From Burkholderia sp. BCC0506 (GTDB lineage Bacteria; Pseudomonadota; Gammaproteobacteria; Burkholderiales; Burkholderiaceae): a DNA stretch of 64,000 nt. Numbering within the stretch: the stretch's first letter is position 1; the number at the start of each line of letters is the position of its first letter. Position numbers and translations under genes: made by a program. The notes below the pieces were generated by a model. The model was not told where the DNA came from, made no database searches, and was given only the letters and a program-made list of their open reading frames with translations. The DNA lies in the NCBI RefSeq assembly GCF_902833145.1, contig NZ_CADFEN010000006.1:310001-374000 (forward strand), written 5' to 3'. Shown one piece after another: positions 53,498-63,415 of the stretch.

Positions 53498-54313
53498 ATG
53501 TCCGCCGACGCCCTCTCCCTGCCGTTCGCGGAACCGCACGCCGCGCCCGACGAAATCACCGCCGTCAGCTGGAATCTGCACAAGGGCCGCTCGCCGCTCG
53601 GCTTCACCGCGTGGAACGCGATGCGCGACTGGATGCAGTCGACGCACGCCGACGTGTATTTCCTGCAGGAAGCGATGGCGCGCCGCATGCCGCGCCCGAT
53701 GCTCGCACCGGGCTTCGGCGCGCCGATGGACGACGCGGTCGACGACGTGTGGCATTGCCAGGCCACCGAGATCGCGCAGGCGCTCGACTGGCAGATCGCG
53801 CTCGGGCCGAACGTGTTCAAGCCGTCATGGCGGCACGGCAACGCGATCCTGTCGCCGCATCCGCTCGACCTCGGCGGCCGCTGGGACATCTCCGCGCACC
53901 GCTTCGAGCGGCGCGGGCTGCTGGTCGCGCGCGCAACGCTCGCCGGCGCACGCCCGGTCACGCTGCTGTGCGCGCACCTCGCGCTCACGCGCGCCGCGCG
54001 GCTGCGCCAGATGCACTGGATCGCGCACTGGATCGTGCGCAATGCGGGCGACGATCCGCTCGTGCTCGCCGGCGACTTCAACGACTGGCGCAACGACTCG
54101 GTCGCGCTGTTCGGCGAGATCGGGCTGTCCGAGGTCGCGACGCTGCTCGGCGAATCGGGCCGCACGTTCCCCGCGTTCTCGCCGGCGCTCGCGCTCGACA
54201 AGATGTTCGTGCGCGGCCTGACGCCGCTCGAATGGCGCGCGCCGTCCGGCGAAGCTGCGTGGCTGTCGGACCACCTGCCGTACATCGCGCGCCTGCGCCT
54301 CGATCCGCGGTAA
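53498..54313 (+). CDS. Endonuclease/exonuclease/phosphatase (EEP) family hydrolase
   Basis: 271 residues. Core motifs: SWNLHKGRSPLGF, VYFLQEAM, LLCAHLALTRAARLRQ, VLAGDFNDWRND and LSDHLPYIARL, the Mg-dependent EEP fold with Glu, Asp, Asn and terminal His retained. May cut phosphodiester or phosphomonoester bonds; substrate undetermined. Follows the secreted hypothetical gene by 5 bp. Confidence 0.85.
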   Translation: MSADALSLPFAEPHAAPDEITAVSWNLHKGRSPLGFTAWNAMRDWMQSTHADVYFLQEAMARRMPRPMLAPGFGAPMDDAVDDVWHCQATEIAQALDWQIALGPNVFKPSWRHGNAILSPHPLDLGGRWDISAHRFERRGLLVARATLAGARPVTLLCAHLALTRAARLRQMHWIAHWIVRNAGDDPLVLAGDFNDWRNDSVALFGEIGLSEVATLLGESGRTFPAFSPALALDKMFVRGLTPLEWRAPSGEAAWLSDHLPYIARLRLDPR

Positions 54314-54619
54314 CGCCTTCGGCCGGTCGGGCCGCCGGCCACGGCGCCGCCGACACGCATCGCCTGCGCGCGAAACGCGCGGCCGAGCGCTGAAAGCCCG
54401 TTGCAAGGATGCGTTGCGCCAAATCCGCGCAGCCGCGCGGGTCAAGCCCGCATCTGCCCCAAGCAGGGTAAAATAACGAGTTACTCAAACGTCTGTCATC
54501 GAGAGGGCGCGTGTCCGACGCGCCGGCCGGCCGATCCGCGATCGGGCCGACGCACTCGGTTTTTTGCCCGTTTTTGGGCCCGTTACACGCGTCCGCTACG
54601 CGCGTCCGTTTTCAAAGCC
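54314..54619. other. Structured leader and promoter region of fpr
   Basis: About 300 bp without a gene. A likely -10 TAAAAT lies near 54475. Two hairpins follow (54506-54524, GGCGCGT/ACGCGCC; 54528-54549, with one bulge), then a run of six T at 54560-54565 and a further GCCCgtttttGGGC hairpin. No Shine-Dalgarno is obvious before the fpr ATG. Confidence 0.55.
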
Positions 54620-55390
54620 ATGAGCAAATACGACACCGCCACCGTCCAATCCGTCCATCACTGGACCGACACGCTTTTCAGCTTCACCTGCACCCGCGAG
54701 CCGAGCCTGCGCTTCAACAACGGCGAATTCACGATGGTCGGCCTCGAAGTCGACGGCAAGCCGCTCGCGCGCGCCTACTCGATCGTCAGCCCGAACTACG
54801 AAGAGCATCTTGAATTCTTCAGCATCAAGGTGCAGAACGGCCCGCTGACGTCGCGCCTGCAACACCTGAAGGTGGGCGACACGGTGCTGATCGGCAAGAA
54901 GCCGACGGGCACGCTGGTGGCCGACAACCTGCTGCCGGGCAAGACGCTGTGGATGCTGTCGACGGGCACGGGCCTCGCGCCGTTCATGTCGATCATCCGC
55001 GATCCGGACATCTACGACCGCTTCGACAAGGTGATCCTGACCCATACGTGCCGCCTGAAGGGCGAGCTCGCGTACATGGACTACATCAAGCACGACCTGC
55101 CGGGCCACGAGTACCTGGGCGACATCATCAAGGAAAAGCTCGTCTACTACCCGACGGTCACGCGCGAGGCGTTCGACAACGAGGGCCGGATCACCGACCT
55201 GATCGCGACGGGCAAGCTGTTCACGGATCTCGGCGTGCCGGCGTTCTCGCCGGAAAACGACCGCGTGATGCTGTGCGGCAGCACCGCGATGCTGAAGGAC
55301 ACGACCGACCTGCTGAAGCAGGCCGGCCTCGTCGAAGGCAAGAACAGCGCGCCGGGCCACTACGTGATCGAACGCGCATTCGTGGACTGA
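54620..55390 (+). CDS. fpr: Ferredoxin-NADP+ reductase
   Basis: 256 residues. N-terminal FAD domain with RAYSIVSPNYEEHLEFFSIKV (R51-x-Y-S), then NADP-binding LWMLSTGTGLAPFMSIIRDP and the terminal GHYVIERAFVD. Length and the ERAFVD end match bacterial Fpr proteins. Transfers electrons between NADPH and ferredoxin or flavodoxin in the cytosol. A strong terminator follows. Confidence 0.93.
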   Translation: MSKYDTATVQSVHHWTDTLFSFTCTREPSLRFNNGEFTMVGLEVDGKPLARAYSIVSPNYEEHLEFFSIKVQNGPLTSRLQHLKVGDTVLIGKKPTGTLVADNLLPGKTLWMLSTGTGLAPFMSIIRDPDIYDRFDKVILTHTCRLKGELAYMDYIKHDLPGHEYLGDIIKEKLVYYPTVTREAFDNEGRITDLIATGKLFTDLGVPAFSPENDRVMLCGSTAMLKDTTDLLKQAGLVEGKNSAPGHYVIERAFVD

Positions 55391-55418
55391 TCGATCCCCT
55401 TATTTGCGCGCCATCAAG

Positions 55419-55446
55419 AACCGGAGCGAAAGCTCCGGTTTTTTTT
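55419..55446 (+). terminator. Rho-independent terminator of fpr
   Basis: Stem AACCGGAGC/GCTCCGGTT with a GAAA tetraloop, then T run 55439-55446. 28 bp after the fpr stop. Confidence 0.92.
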
Positions 55447-55805
55447 CGTCCGGACTTGGCGAATTCGTAACAAACTGGGACCATTCCATCTCAAATAGTT
55501 ACATTTGGATACGTCATCGTCCGGTGTTCGGGCGTCAGTGTTTTTCCTACAACAGGTTCATTCCGATTATTCACATTTACCCTTAAATGTCCGCCGGACA
55601 TGACCTTTTCAGAATTTTTGAGATATTATTCGGCGCGCGTGGTTGCCGTTCGGATGAGCGTGGAAGGGTCGGATGCAAGCGTTACAAGATGTAACTTTTG
55701 TTACCTCGGCATGGAGCGATTCTCTGGCGGCGACCGTCATCGAAACGGCAGCCAGCCCACGCAGCCAGCCGGTGTCTGAACCGCTTTCTGACAGCAGGGA
55801 GAGTC
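55447..55805. promoter_or_regulatory. AT-rich control region of the two-component operon with GTTAC/GTAAC sites
   Basis: About 360 bp, AT-rich, no gene. Contains GTAAC at 55467, GTTAC at 55498, then a cluster GTTAC 55681, GTAAC 55691 and GTTAC 55700. ATGTCC-GCC-GGACAT (55587-55601) is a perfect palindrome. This looks like a regulated promoter, probably for binding by the downstream NarL-type regulator (inference). Confidence 0.6.
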
Positions 55806-56621
55806 ATGGATACGTCGCTTAACGCGCCCGCAGGCGCCCACGCCCCGTTCCCGTCGCGCCAGCAGATGCCTGGCTGCGCCGCGACCCCGCCCATGGCCGA
55901 CGCCGCGTCGAAACGCGACGCGGCCGCCGCCCGGATCGCGGCACTGTCCGCCCAGCTACTCGCCGCCGACGAAGCGGCCCGCCGCCACCTGGCCGGCGAG
56001 CTGCACGACGGGCTCGGCGCCGAACTGACCGCCGCCCGCTTCGCACTGGCAAACGTTCAAACCTGGCTGCCGGCCGACGCGCCGGAAGGCTGCCTGCGCG
56101 CGCTCGCGCTGGCGCAGCAGGCGCTCGACGCCGCGACCGACGCGAATCGCCGGCTCATCGACGCGCGCGGCACGCCGGCGCTCGACGCCGGCGTGGTCGG
56201 CGCGCTGTCGTCGTGGATCGACACCCATGCGGCCCGCACCGGCCTGCGCACGAGCTTCGTGTGCGCGGCCGACGCGCGCCTGACGCGGATCGCCGGCGCG
56301 GGCGCGCTCGCGGTGTTCCGCGTCGCGCAGGAAGCGCTGTCGAACGTCGCGAAACACGCCCGCGCGACGTCGGTCGACGTGCGGATCGTCACCGACGGCT
56401 CGTACCTGTCGCTGAACGTCACCGACGATGGGACCGGTTTCGCGCGGCGCCGCCGCGGCGGCTACGGCCTCGCCGGCATGCGCGCGCGCTGCGAAGCGTT
56501 CGGCGGCAGCTTCGAGACGGTCACGCCGGCCACCGGCCGCGGCACGCGCGTCACCGCGCGCTTCGCGTGGGATTCGCTGCTCGCGGTGCCCGTCGCGGCA
56601 CGCCGCACGTCGCTTTCGTGA
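55806..56621 (+). CDS. Soluble sensor histidine kinase (HisKA_3/NarX type, no sensor domain)
   Basis: 271 residues. Dimerisation/phosphoacceptor segment RRHLAGELHDGLGAELTAAR (His67), then ATPase motifs: FRVAQEALSNVAKHARAT (N box), NVTDDGTGF (D box) and YGLAGMRARCEAFGG. There is no transmembrane helix or recognised input domain: the first 55 residues are low-complexity. Expected to phosphorylate the adjacent regulator. Input could come from a separate protein. Confidence 0.85.
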   Translation: MDTSLNAPAGAHAPFPSRQQMPGCAATPPMADAASKRDAAAARIAALSAQLLAADEAARRHLAGELHDGLGAELTAARFALANVQTWLPADAPEGCLRALALAQQALDAATDANRRLIDARGTPALDAGVVGALSSWIDTHAARTGLRTSFVCAADARLTRIAGAGALAVFRVAQEALSNVAKHARATSVDVRIVTDGSYLSLNVTDDGTGFARRRRGGYGLAGMRARCEAFGGSFETVTPATGRGTRVTARFAWDSLLAVPVAARRTSLS

Positions 56622-56628
56622 GGTCGCG

Positions 56629-57285
56629 ATGAGCCTGAACATCCTGCTCGTGGACGATCACGCGATCGTCCGGCAAGGGATCCGCCAGTTGCTGATCGAC
56701 CGCGGCGTCGCGCGCGACGTGACCGAGGCCGAGAACGGCGGCGACGCGATGGCGGCCGTCGACAAGCAGGAATTCGACGTGATCCTGCTCGACATCTCGC
56801 TGCCCGACACGAACGGCATCGAAGTGCTCAAGCGCCTCAAGCGCAAGCTGCCGCGCACGCCGGTGCTGATGTTCTCGATGTACCGCGAGGATCAGTACGC
56901 GGTGCGCGCGCTGAAGGCCGGCGCGGCCGGCTACCTGTCGAAGACGGTGAACGCCGCGCAGATGATCGGCGCGATCCAGCAGGTCGCGGCCGGCCGCAAG
57001 TACGTGAGCCCCGCGATGGCCGAGGCGCTCGCCGAATACGTGTCGTTCGAGAACGAACCGCTGCCGCACGAGAAGCTGTCCGACCGCGAATACCAGACGC
57101 TCTGCATGCTCGCGTCGGGCAAGCGGCTCACCGATATCGCGAACACGCTGTCGCTGTCGGTGAAGACGGTGAGCGTGTACCGGTCGCGGCTGCTCGAGAA
57201 GATGCGGCTGTCGAACAACGCGGAACTCACGTTCTACGTGATGAGCAACCGGCTCGTCGACATGGCGCCCACGGCCGGCGCCTGA
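56629..57285 (+). CDS. NarL/FixJ-family response regulator
   Basis: 218 residues. Receiver with LLVDDHAIVRQG, phospho-acceptor DVILLDISLPDTNG (Asp55) and MYREDQYAVRALKAGAAGYLSK; then LuxR-type helix-turn-helix LSDREYQTLCMLASGKRLTDIA and SVKTVSVYRSRLLEKMRLSN. 7 bp after the kinase, with which it forms an operon. Confidence 0.9.
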   Translation: MSLNILLVDDHAIVRQGIRQLLIDRGVARDVTEAENGGDAMAAVDKQEFDVILLDISLPDTNGIEVLKRLKRKLPRTPVLMFSMYREDQYAVRALKAGAAGYLSKTVNAAQMIGAIQQVAAGRKYVSPAMAEALAEYVSFENEPLPHEKLSDREYQTLCMLASGKRLTDIANTLSLSVKTVSVYRSRLLEKMRLSNNAELTFYVMSNRLVDMAPTAGA

Positions 57286-57342
57286 TCCCCCGGCCAGCGC
57301 GAAATCGCCCGATCCGGCGCGCGGCGCGCCGTGCTCGACCGC

Positions 57343-57386
57343 GCCTATTTCGCGCCTATTTCGCGCCGGTTTCGCGTCCATTTCGC
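57343..57386 (+). repeat. Four 11 bp tandem repeats upstream of the permease
   Basis: GCCTATTTCGC, GCCTATTTCGC, GCCGGTTTCGC, GTCCATTTCGC in direct succession. The 11 bp period is one DNA helical turn, so it may be a row of same-face protein-binding sites. It lies between the response regulator and the permease. Confidence 0.75.
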
Positions 57387-57514
57387 GTGCAAGCGCTTGT
57401 TTTACCGGACGATTCCGCTGCACCGCAGCGGGGCTTGCACGCCAAATCGGCTAAAATTGCGGGTTTTCACTCAGTCAACGCGCCGTGCCTGCGCGCGCTG
57501 GCGATTCATCCGCA

Positions 57515-58921
<1,407 letters not shown>

Positions 58922-59180
58922 GCGCCGTCATCGCGCGCCTGCGCGGCGCGCCATGACGCATCCGATGCGGGGCCGGCACCGGCTCCGCACGCGCCCACCT
59001 CTGCCGGCAATCCTCCGCAAACCGCACGATCACTGTCCGATCGTCGCGATGTCTTGCCCGATCCTCCGGATGTGCCCCGCGCGCGCCGCGCGCCGCCTGC
59101 ACGCACGCGCGGAGCGGTTCATAATCCCGCCATCGAACGACGGCGCCGCGCGGCGGGCCGTCCCGCAACAGGAAGAAACG

Positions 59181-60206
59181 ATGGAAAGCGTCGATCTCGA
59201 TGTACTGAAATCCAGCGCGCGCTGGCTCGAAGAAGGGCGTCGCGTGCTGCTCGTGACGGTCGTGAAGACGTGGGGCTCGTCGCCGCGCCCCGAAGGCGCG
59301 ATGCTCGCCGTGCGCGAGGACGGCCTGGTGGTCGGCTCCGTGTCCGGCGGATGCATCGAGGACGACCTGATCGCCCGCGTGCATGCAAGCGGCATCGCGG
59401 CCGATGCGCGCCCGGAAGCGCTCAAGTACGGCGTGACGGCCGAGGAAGCGCACCGCTTCGGGCTGCCCTGCGGCGGCACGATTCAGCTGGTGCTCGAACC
59501 GCTCACGCGCGACAGCGGGATCGCCGCGCTGTGCGCGGAAGTCGAGGCCGGCCGCCTCGTCACGCGCACGATGACGCTCGCGACCGGCCGCGCGTCGCTG
59601 TCGCCGGCGCAAGCGACCGACGGGCTCGCGTTCGACGGCGAACGGCTCGTGACGATCCACGGGCCGCGCTACCGGATGCTCGTGATCGGCGCCGGCCAGT
59701 TGTCGCGCTATCTGTGCCAGATCGCGGTCGGGCTCGACTATCAGGTGACGGTCTGCGATCCGCGCGAGGAATACACCGATGCGTGGGACGTGCCGGGCAC
59801 GCGCGTCGTCCACACGATGCCCGACGATACGGTGCTCGACATGAAGCTCGATGCGCGTTCGGCCGTGATCGCGCTCACCCACGACCCGAAACTCGACGAT
59901 CTCGCGCTGATGGAGGCGCTGAAGACGCCCGCGTTCTACGTGGGCGCGCTCGGTTCGCGGCGCAACAACGCGGCGCGGCGCGAGCGGCTGCGCGAGTTCG
60001 ATCTGAGCGAAGCGGAACTGGCCCGGCTGCACGGGCCGGCCGGAATTTACATCGGCAGCCGGACGCCGCCGGAAATCGCGATCTCGATCCTCGCGGAGAT
60101 CACCGCCGCGAAGAACAACGTGTCGCTGCCGACGATCCTGCAGGTCGAAGGCGCGAAGGCCGCGCGCGAAATCGCGGCGAACCGCGGCGCGGCCTGCGGC
60201 CTCTGA
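59181..60206 (+). CDS. XdhC/CoxI-family protein
   Basis: 341 residues, ATG 59181 with AGGAAGAAACG upstream. N-terminal XdhC_CoxI domain VKTWGSSPRPEGAMLAV and VSGGCIEDDLI (Cys), then a C-terminal Rossmann region RMLVIGAGQLSRYLCQIA and FYVGALGSRRNNAARRERLRE. These proteins insert or protect the sulfurated Mo cofactor in xanthine dehydrogenase-type enzymes. No xdhAB or cox genes in the window, so the enzyme partner is unknown. Confidence 0.85.
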   Translation: MESVDLDVLKSSARWLEEGRRVLLVTVVKTWGSSPRPEGAMLAVREDGLVVGSVSGGCIEDDLIARVHASGIAADARPEALKYGVTAEEAHRFGLPCGGTIQLVLEPLTRDSGIAALCAEVEAGRLVTRTMTLATGRASLSPAQATDGLAFDGERLVTIHGPRYRMLVIGAGQLSRYLCQIAVGLDYQVTVCDPREEYTDAWDVPGTRVVHTMPDDTVLDMKLDARSAVIALTHDPKLDDLALMEALKTPAFYVGALGSRRNNAARRERLREFDLSEAELARLHGPAGIYIGSRTPPEIAISILAEITAAKNNVSLPTILQVEGAKAAREIAANRGAACGL

Positions 60207-60267
60207 GCCACGGCGGCGGGCAGCCCCGCTCGCACCGGGCGCCGGCACCGGCCGGCGCGACCGCCGA

Positions 60268-61002
60268 TCAGGCCAGGCCGGCCGCCAGCGCCGCGGCAAC
60301 CGAACCGACCACCAGCACGACGCCGACCGTGCGCCGCTTGTTCAGCTCGGTCCACAGCAGCACGCCCGTCAGCGACAGCAGGATCAGCGATCCCGCGATG
60401 GTGTCCATCAGCAGCACCCAGCCGAGGTTCATCCCGACGCCGCGATGCAGGTTGTTCAGCGTCGTCAGGAACGTGTTACCCGTGCGCTTCACCGACACGT
60501 AGCCGTTGCCGACCCAGTACTCGGCCTGCAGGTTCTGGTGCGGCCCGAACACGCCGAACTGCCAGTGTTCGGGCTGCATCACGCGTTTGTCGCCCCATGC
60601 GACGGCCTGCGCGGGCTCCTTGCGCATGCGGCCCGGCTTGCCGTCGAAATGCAGCTCCTGCTGCAGCCACTTCGTCATCGCGGCGGGCGTCTTCGGTACC
60701 GGATCCGGCAGCGCGACCTGCATCTCCTCGACCTGCGGCTCGCCGGTCGAAATCTTCAGCGGCGGTGCGCGGTGGTTCAGCAGCACGCCCGTCACGCCGA
60801 ACAGCAGCCCGAGCACCGCGCCCCACAGCCCGACCCAGCCGTGCACCTTGCGCAGCCACTTGATGAAGGTCGCGCGACGCGAGCGCTGGCGGCGGGCGGC
60901 CCGTTCGTCGTCGTTCAGCGGGCGCCCCGCCGGGTGCAGCACGGTGACGCCGGCGCGCGGCATGCCCGTCTTGGGCGGGTCGATCGTTTCGGGCGCGTTC
61001 AC
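60268..61002 (-). CDS. PepSY-associated membrane protein, iron-linked
   Basis: 244 residues. Cytoplasmic N-terminal tail rich in Pro/Arg (ERAARRQRSRRATFI), then WLRKVHGWVGLWGAVLGLLFGVTG (first helix), a periplasmic PepSY-like part, LNNLHRGVGMNLGWVLLMDTIAG and a C-terminal helix. The HGW..LW..VLG and NLHRG...W motifs are the PepSY_TM pattern of iron-siderophore reductase-type proteins with histidines that may bind heme. A Fur-like box and a strong hairpin lie upstream, so iron regulation is likely. Confidence 0.82.
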   Translation of the reverse strand: MNAPETIDPPKTGMPRAGVTVLHPAGRPLNDDERAARRQRSRRATFIKWLRKVHGWVGLWGAVLGLLFGVTGVLLNHRAPPLKISTGEPQVEEMQVALPDPVPKTPAAMTKWLQQELHFDGKPGRMRKEPAQAVAWGDKRVMQPEHWQFGVFGPHQNLQAEYWVGNGYVSVKRTGNTFLTTLNNLHRGVGMNLGWVLLMDTIAGSLILLSLTGVLLWTELNKRRTVGVVLVVGSVAAALAAGLA

Positions 61003-61030
61003 GCGAAAGTATCCATTCGTTCAAAACAAC

Positions 61031-61057
61031 GGGCGGCGCGCAGAAATGCGCACCGCC
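61031..61057 (-). promoter_or_regulatory. GC-rich hairpin in the leader of the PepSY gene
   Basis: A 12 bp stem (one U-G pair) with 4-nt loop, followed on the minus strand by GTTGTTTT. It lies between the Fur box and the ATG 29 bp away, so it may be an attenuator or stabiliser. Confidence 0.55.
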
Positions 61058-61067
61058 CGGGCAGTAT

Positions 61068-61086
61068 GAAAATGAGAATGGATATC
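61068..61086 (-). promoter_or_regulatory. Fur box
   Basis: GAAAATGAGAATGGATATC matches the 19 bp Fur consensus at 14 positions. 66 bp upstream of the PepSY gene start, it would repress it when iron is plentiful. Confidence 0.65.
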
Positions 61087-61270
61087 ATTACATAAATCAA
61101 ATCCCGGCTCAATCCGTACGCGTACGGCGCGGCAGGGTGGGCGTGCGCATGAACGCGGAAGAAAGGCACAGGTTGCGGCGCGATACCAACCGATAGGCCG
61201 GAAATCCCGGCAGAACGATCCCGCAAGCGGCAGACAGCCGTTCGTAAGAAGCCGCGTGGCGGCAGGCCCG

Positions 61271-61588
61271 TCAGCGCAGCGGCGGCAGCGGAAAACGCGG
61301 CGCGGCGGCGTCCGGCGCGGGCTCGGTGCGATCGAGCGCGTACAGCCACGCGAGCAGGTCCGCGACCGCCTGATAGAGCTGCGGCGGAATCCGGTCGTCG
61401 AGATCGACCTGCATCAGCAGCGACACCATCTCCGGCGCCGTGTGCACGTACAGCCCCGCATCGTGCGCGCGTGCGACGATCATCTCCGCGAGCACGCCGT
61501 AACCCTTCGCGACCACGCGCGGCGCCGCATCGCCGCCTTTCGGATCGTAGACGAGCGCGGCCGCGCGCTTGCGGGACGTCATGCTCAT
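61271..61588 (-). CDS. FlhB C-terminal-like protein (FlhX/YlqH type)
   Basis: 105 residues, ATG 61588 overlapping the fliK stop by ATGA. It is only the cytoplasmic FlhB_C domain: ALVYDPKGGDAAPRVVAKG, GVLAEMIVARAHDAGLYVH and VDLDDRIPPQLYQAVADLLAWLY. The self-cleavage NPTH of FlhB is replaced by DPKG, so it should not cleave. No membrane segments. It may modulate export switching together with FliK. The C-terminal tail is Pro/Ala-rich. Confidence 0.8.
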   Translation of the reverse strand: MSMTSRKRAAALVYDPKGGDAAPRVVAKGYGVLAEMIVARAHDAGLYVHTAPEMVSLLMQVDLDDRIPPQLYQAVADLLAWLYALDRTEPAPDAAAPRFPLPPLR

Positions 61589-62949
61589 CGCAGCGCCTCG
61601 TCCTCGTCGCCCGGCACCCGCGCATCGGCGCCGCCGACCGCGCCGCGCGCATACGCGGCCGCGGCGGCCCGGGCGGCGAACAGGTCGAAGCCGTCCGGCC
61701 CGTCGTCGATCGCGCGGATCGACAGCCCGCCGACCTTGAGCCCCGAGCCTTCGAGCCGCTGCCGCAGCGCGGCTTCGTGGCGCGCGAGACGGTCGGCGCC
61801 CGTCTGGTTCGCGCGCAACCGCGCGACGAGCTGCGCGCCGTTCAGCACCAGCTCGGCATCGACCGTACCGAGCGACGGCAGCGTCAGCGTCAGGCGCGTG
61901 CGCCATGCGATGCCGTCGCCCGCGTCGCCGTCACCGCCGCCGCGCGGCGCACGGTGGCCCGGCTCGTCGGGTTCGATCGTCCAGTCGAGCCGCGCGCCGG
62001 GCCACGCTTCGCCGGTCCAGCGAAACTGGTCGGTCGCGAGCGCATCGAGCTGCTGCCGAACGAGCGGCACGGCGGCCGGGTGCACGGTCGCGAGCGGCTG
62101 CTGCGACTGCGGATCGGACGATGCGGCGGCCAGTTCGGCACGCGCGGGCGTCCAGCGCGGATCGGCGTGCACCGCCAGCGGATCGGCGGCGTCGGGCGAA
62201 AACGACGCACCCGGCCGGGCCGCTGCCGGTGCGGCCTGCGCGGGGTCGCGCGCCGGTGCCGGTGCGCCGCCCTGGGCCGGCGGCTGCGCGCTTGCCCGCG
62301 CGTCGGCCGGCAGCGGCGGGCGCGGCGCGAGCAGTTCGTCGAGCACGTCGGTCGACTCGTGCGGGACGGCGTCCGGGTCGGCCGGCGCGAGCGCGGTCGC
62401 GAGGCGCGCCTGCGGCTCGCGCATCAGCGCCGCGAGCGGACGCTGGCCGGCCAGCCACTGCGCGAGATGGGATTCGTAGAAGAGGCCGCTCTCGCTCACG
62501 GCCTGCGCGAGCGCCGCTCGCAGCGCCGCGACCGGCGGCGGCGCGGCCGCGTCGCGCGCCGCCGCGACGGACGACGTTTCAGCGGACGCCGGCGCGGAAG
62601 ACGCGGCAGGACCGGACGCGGCCGGCGCCCGCGCGGGCACCGGCGCATCGGTGAGCAGCACGGCGGGATCGGCCAGCAACGGCAGCCGGCCGACGATCGC
62701 GGGCGTCGCCTCGCCGCCCGAGCGCGAGATCGCGTCGAGCACGCGCCCGACCTCGGACAGCGCGGTCTGCGTGGAAGCCGGCGGTGCGGCGGGCGGGCTG
62801 CCGGCCGGCGGCGCGGACGACGCGCCGGCGCCCGGCGTGCCGACCTGCGAGGTCGCGCCGCCGCCGGCGGGCGCCGATACGGTGCCGGTCAGCAGGCTGT
62901 CGAGGCGGCTCGCCAGCAGCGCGGCCGCAACGGAGTCGATACCGGTCAT
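61585..62949 (-). CDS. fliK: Flagellar hook-length control protein FliK
   Basis: 454 residues. The N-terminal two thirds are Ala/Pro-rich with low complexity, typical of a molecular ruler. The C-terminal Flg_hook domain from about residue 350 holds RTRLTLTLPSLGTVDAELVLNGAQLVARLRAN split into its strands and ALRQRLEGSGLKVGGLSIR. It measures hook length and triggers the FlhB substrate switch. Part of fliST-fliK-flhX. Another fliK may exist elsewhere in the genome; the window cannot tell. Confidence 0.85.
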   Translation of the reverse strand: MTGIDSVAAALLASRLDSLLTGTVSAPAGGGATSQVGTPGAGASSAPPAGSPPAAPPASTQTALSEVGRVLDAISRSGGEATPAIVGRLPLLADPAVLLTDAPVPARAPAASGPAASSAPASAETSSVAAARDAAAPPPVAALRAALAQAVSESGLFYESHLAQWLAGQRPLAALMREPQARLATALAPADPDAVPHESTDVLDELLAPRPPLPADARASAQPPAQGGAPAPARDPAQAAPAAARPGASFSPDAADPLAVHADPRWTPARAELAAASSDPQSQQPLATVHPAAVPLVRQQLDALATDQFRWTGEAWPGARLDWTIEPDEPGHRAPRGGGDGDAGDGIAWRTRLTLTLPSLGTVDAELVLNGAQLVARLRANQTGADRLARHEAALRQRLEGSGLKVGGLSIRAIDDGPDGFDLFAARAAAAAYARGAVGGADARVPGDEDEALR

Positions 62950-63082
62950 GATCGGAGCCTGCTTATCTCAGCCACATCGTTGCGAATCCGGGGCGCGGCA
63001 CGCCGTGCCGCCCGCGGGCCGAGCGCGCGCCGCGGGCGGCGCCGGGCCCGGGCGCCTCGCGCCCGTCACCCGGAACACGGCC

Positions 63083-63415
63083 CTAGCCGCGCGCGCGATA
63101 GAGATCGGTCAATACCTGGGTCGAGCGCCGCGCCTCGAACAGCGCGGACAGCCGCGCGACGTCCGGGCTCGCGAGATCGCGGATCGCGGCGTCATCGGCC
63201 AGGATGCGGCGGATCAGGTCGAGCTTGCGGCCGAGATCCGATTCGTCGAGCGCGACGCCCGGATCGGCCTCCTTCAACGCGTCGACGAGCTGCATGAATT
63301 CGGCCTGCAACCCCGGCAACGCGCTCCAGTCGGCGTCGCGGGCGGCGCACAGCATCCGGCCCGACACGGCGGCGAGCGCCTCGTAACGCGCGAAGTATTC
63401 GGCCTTGTGATTCAT
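63083..63415 (-). CDS. fliT: Flagellar export chaperone FliT
   Basis: 110 residues, ATG 63415 overlapping the fliS stop by ATGA. Helical: NHKAEYFARYEALAAVSGRM, DWSALPGLQAEFMQLVDALKE, ESDLGRKLDLIRRILADDAA. This matches FliT chaperones (FliD/FliI). The N-terminal YEALAAVSGRM helix is the family's most conserved part. Confidence 0.85.
   Translation of the reverse strand: MNHKAEYFARYEALAAVSGRMLCAARDADWSALPGLQAEFMQLVDALKEADPGVALDESDLGRKLDLIRRILADDAAIRDLASPDVARLSALFEARRSTQVLTDLYRARG

Noticed and set aside
57343-57386. Possible CRISPR-like repeats
   Set aside because: Repeats are only 11 bp, have no spacers and no cas genes are near.
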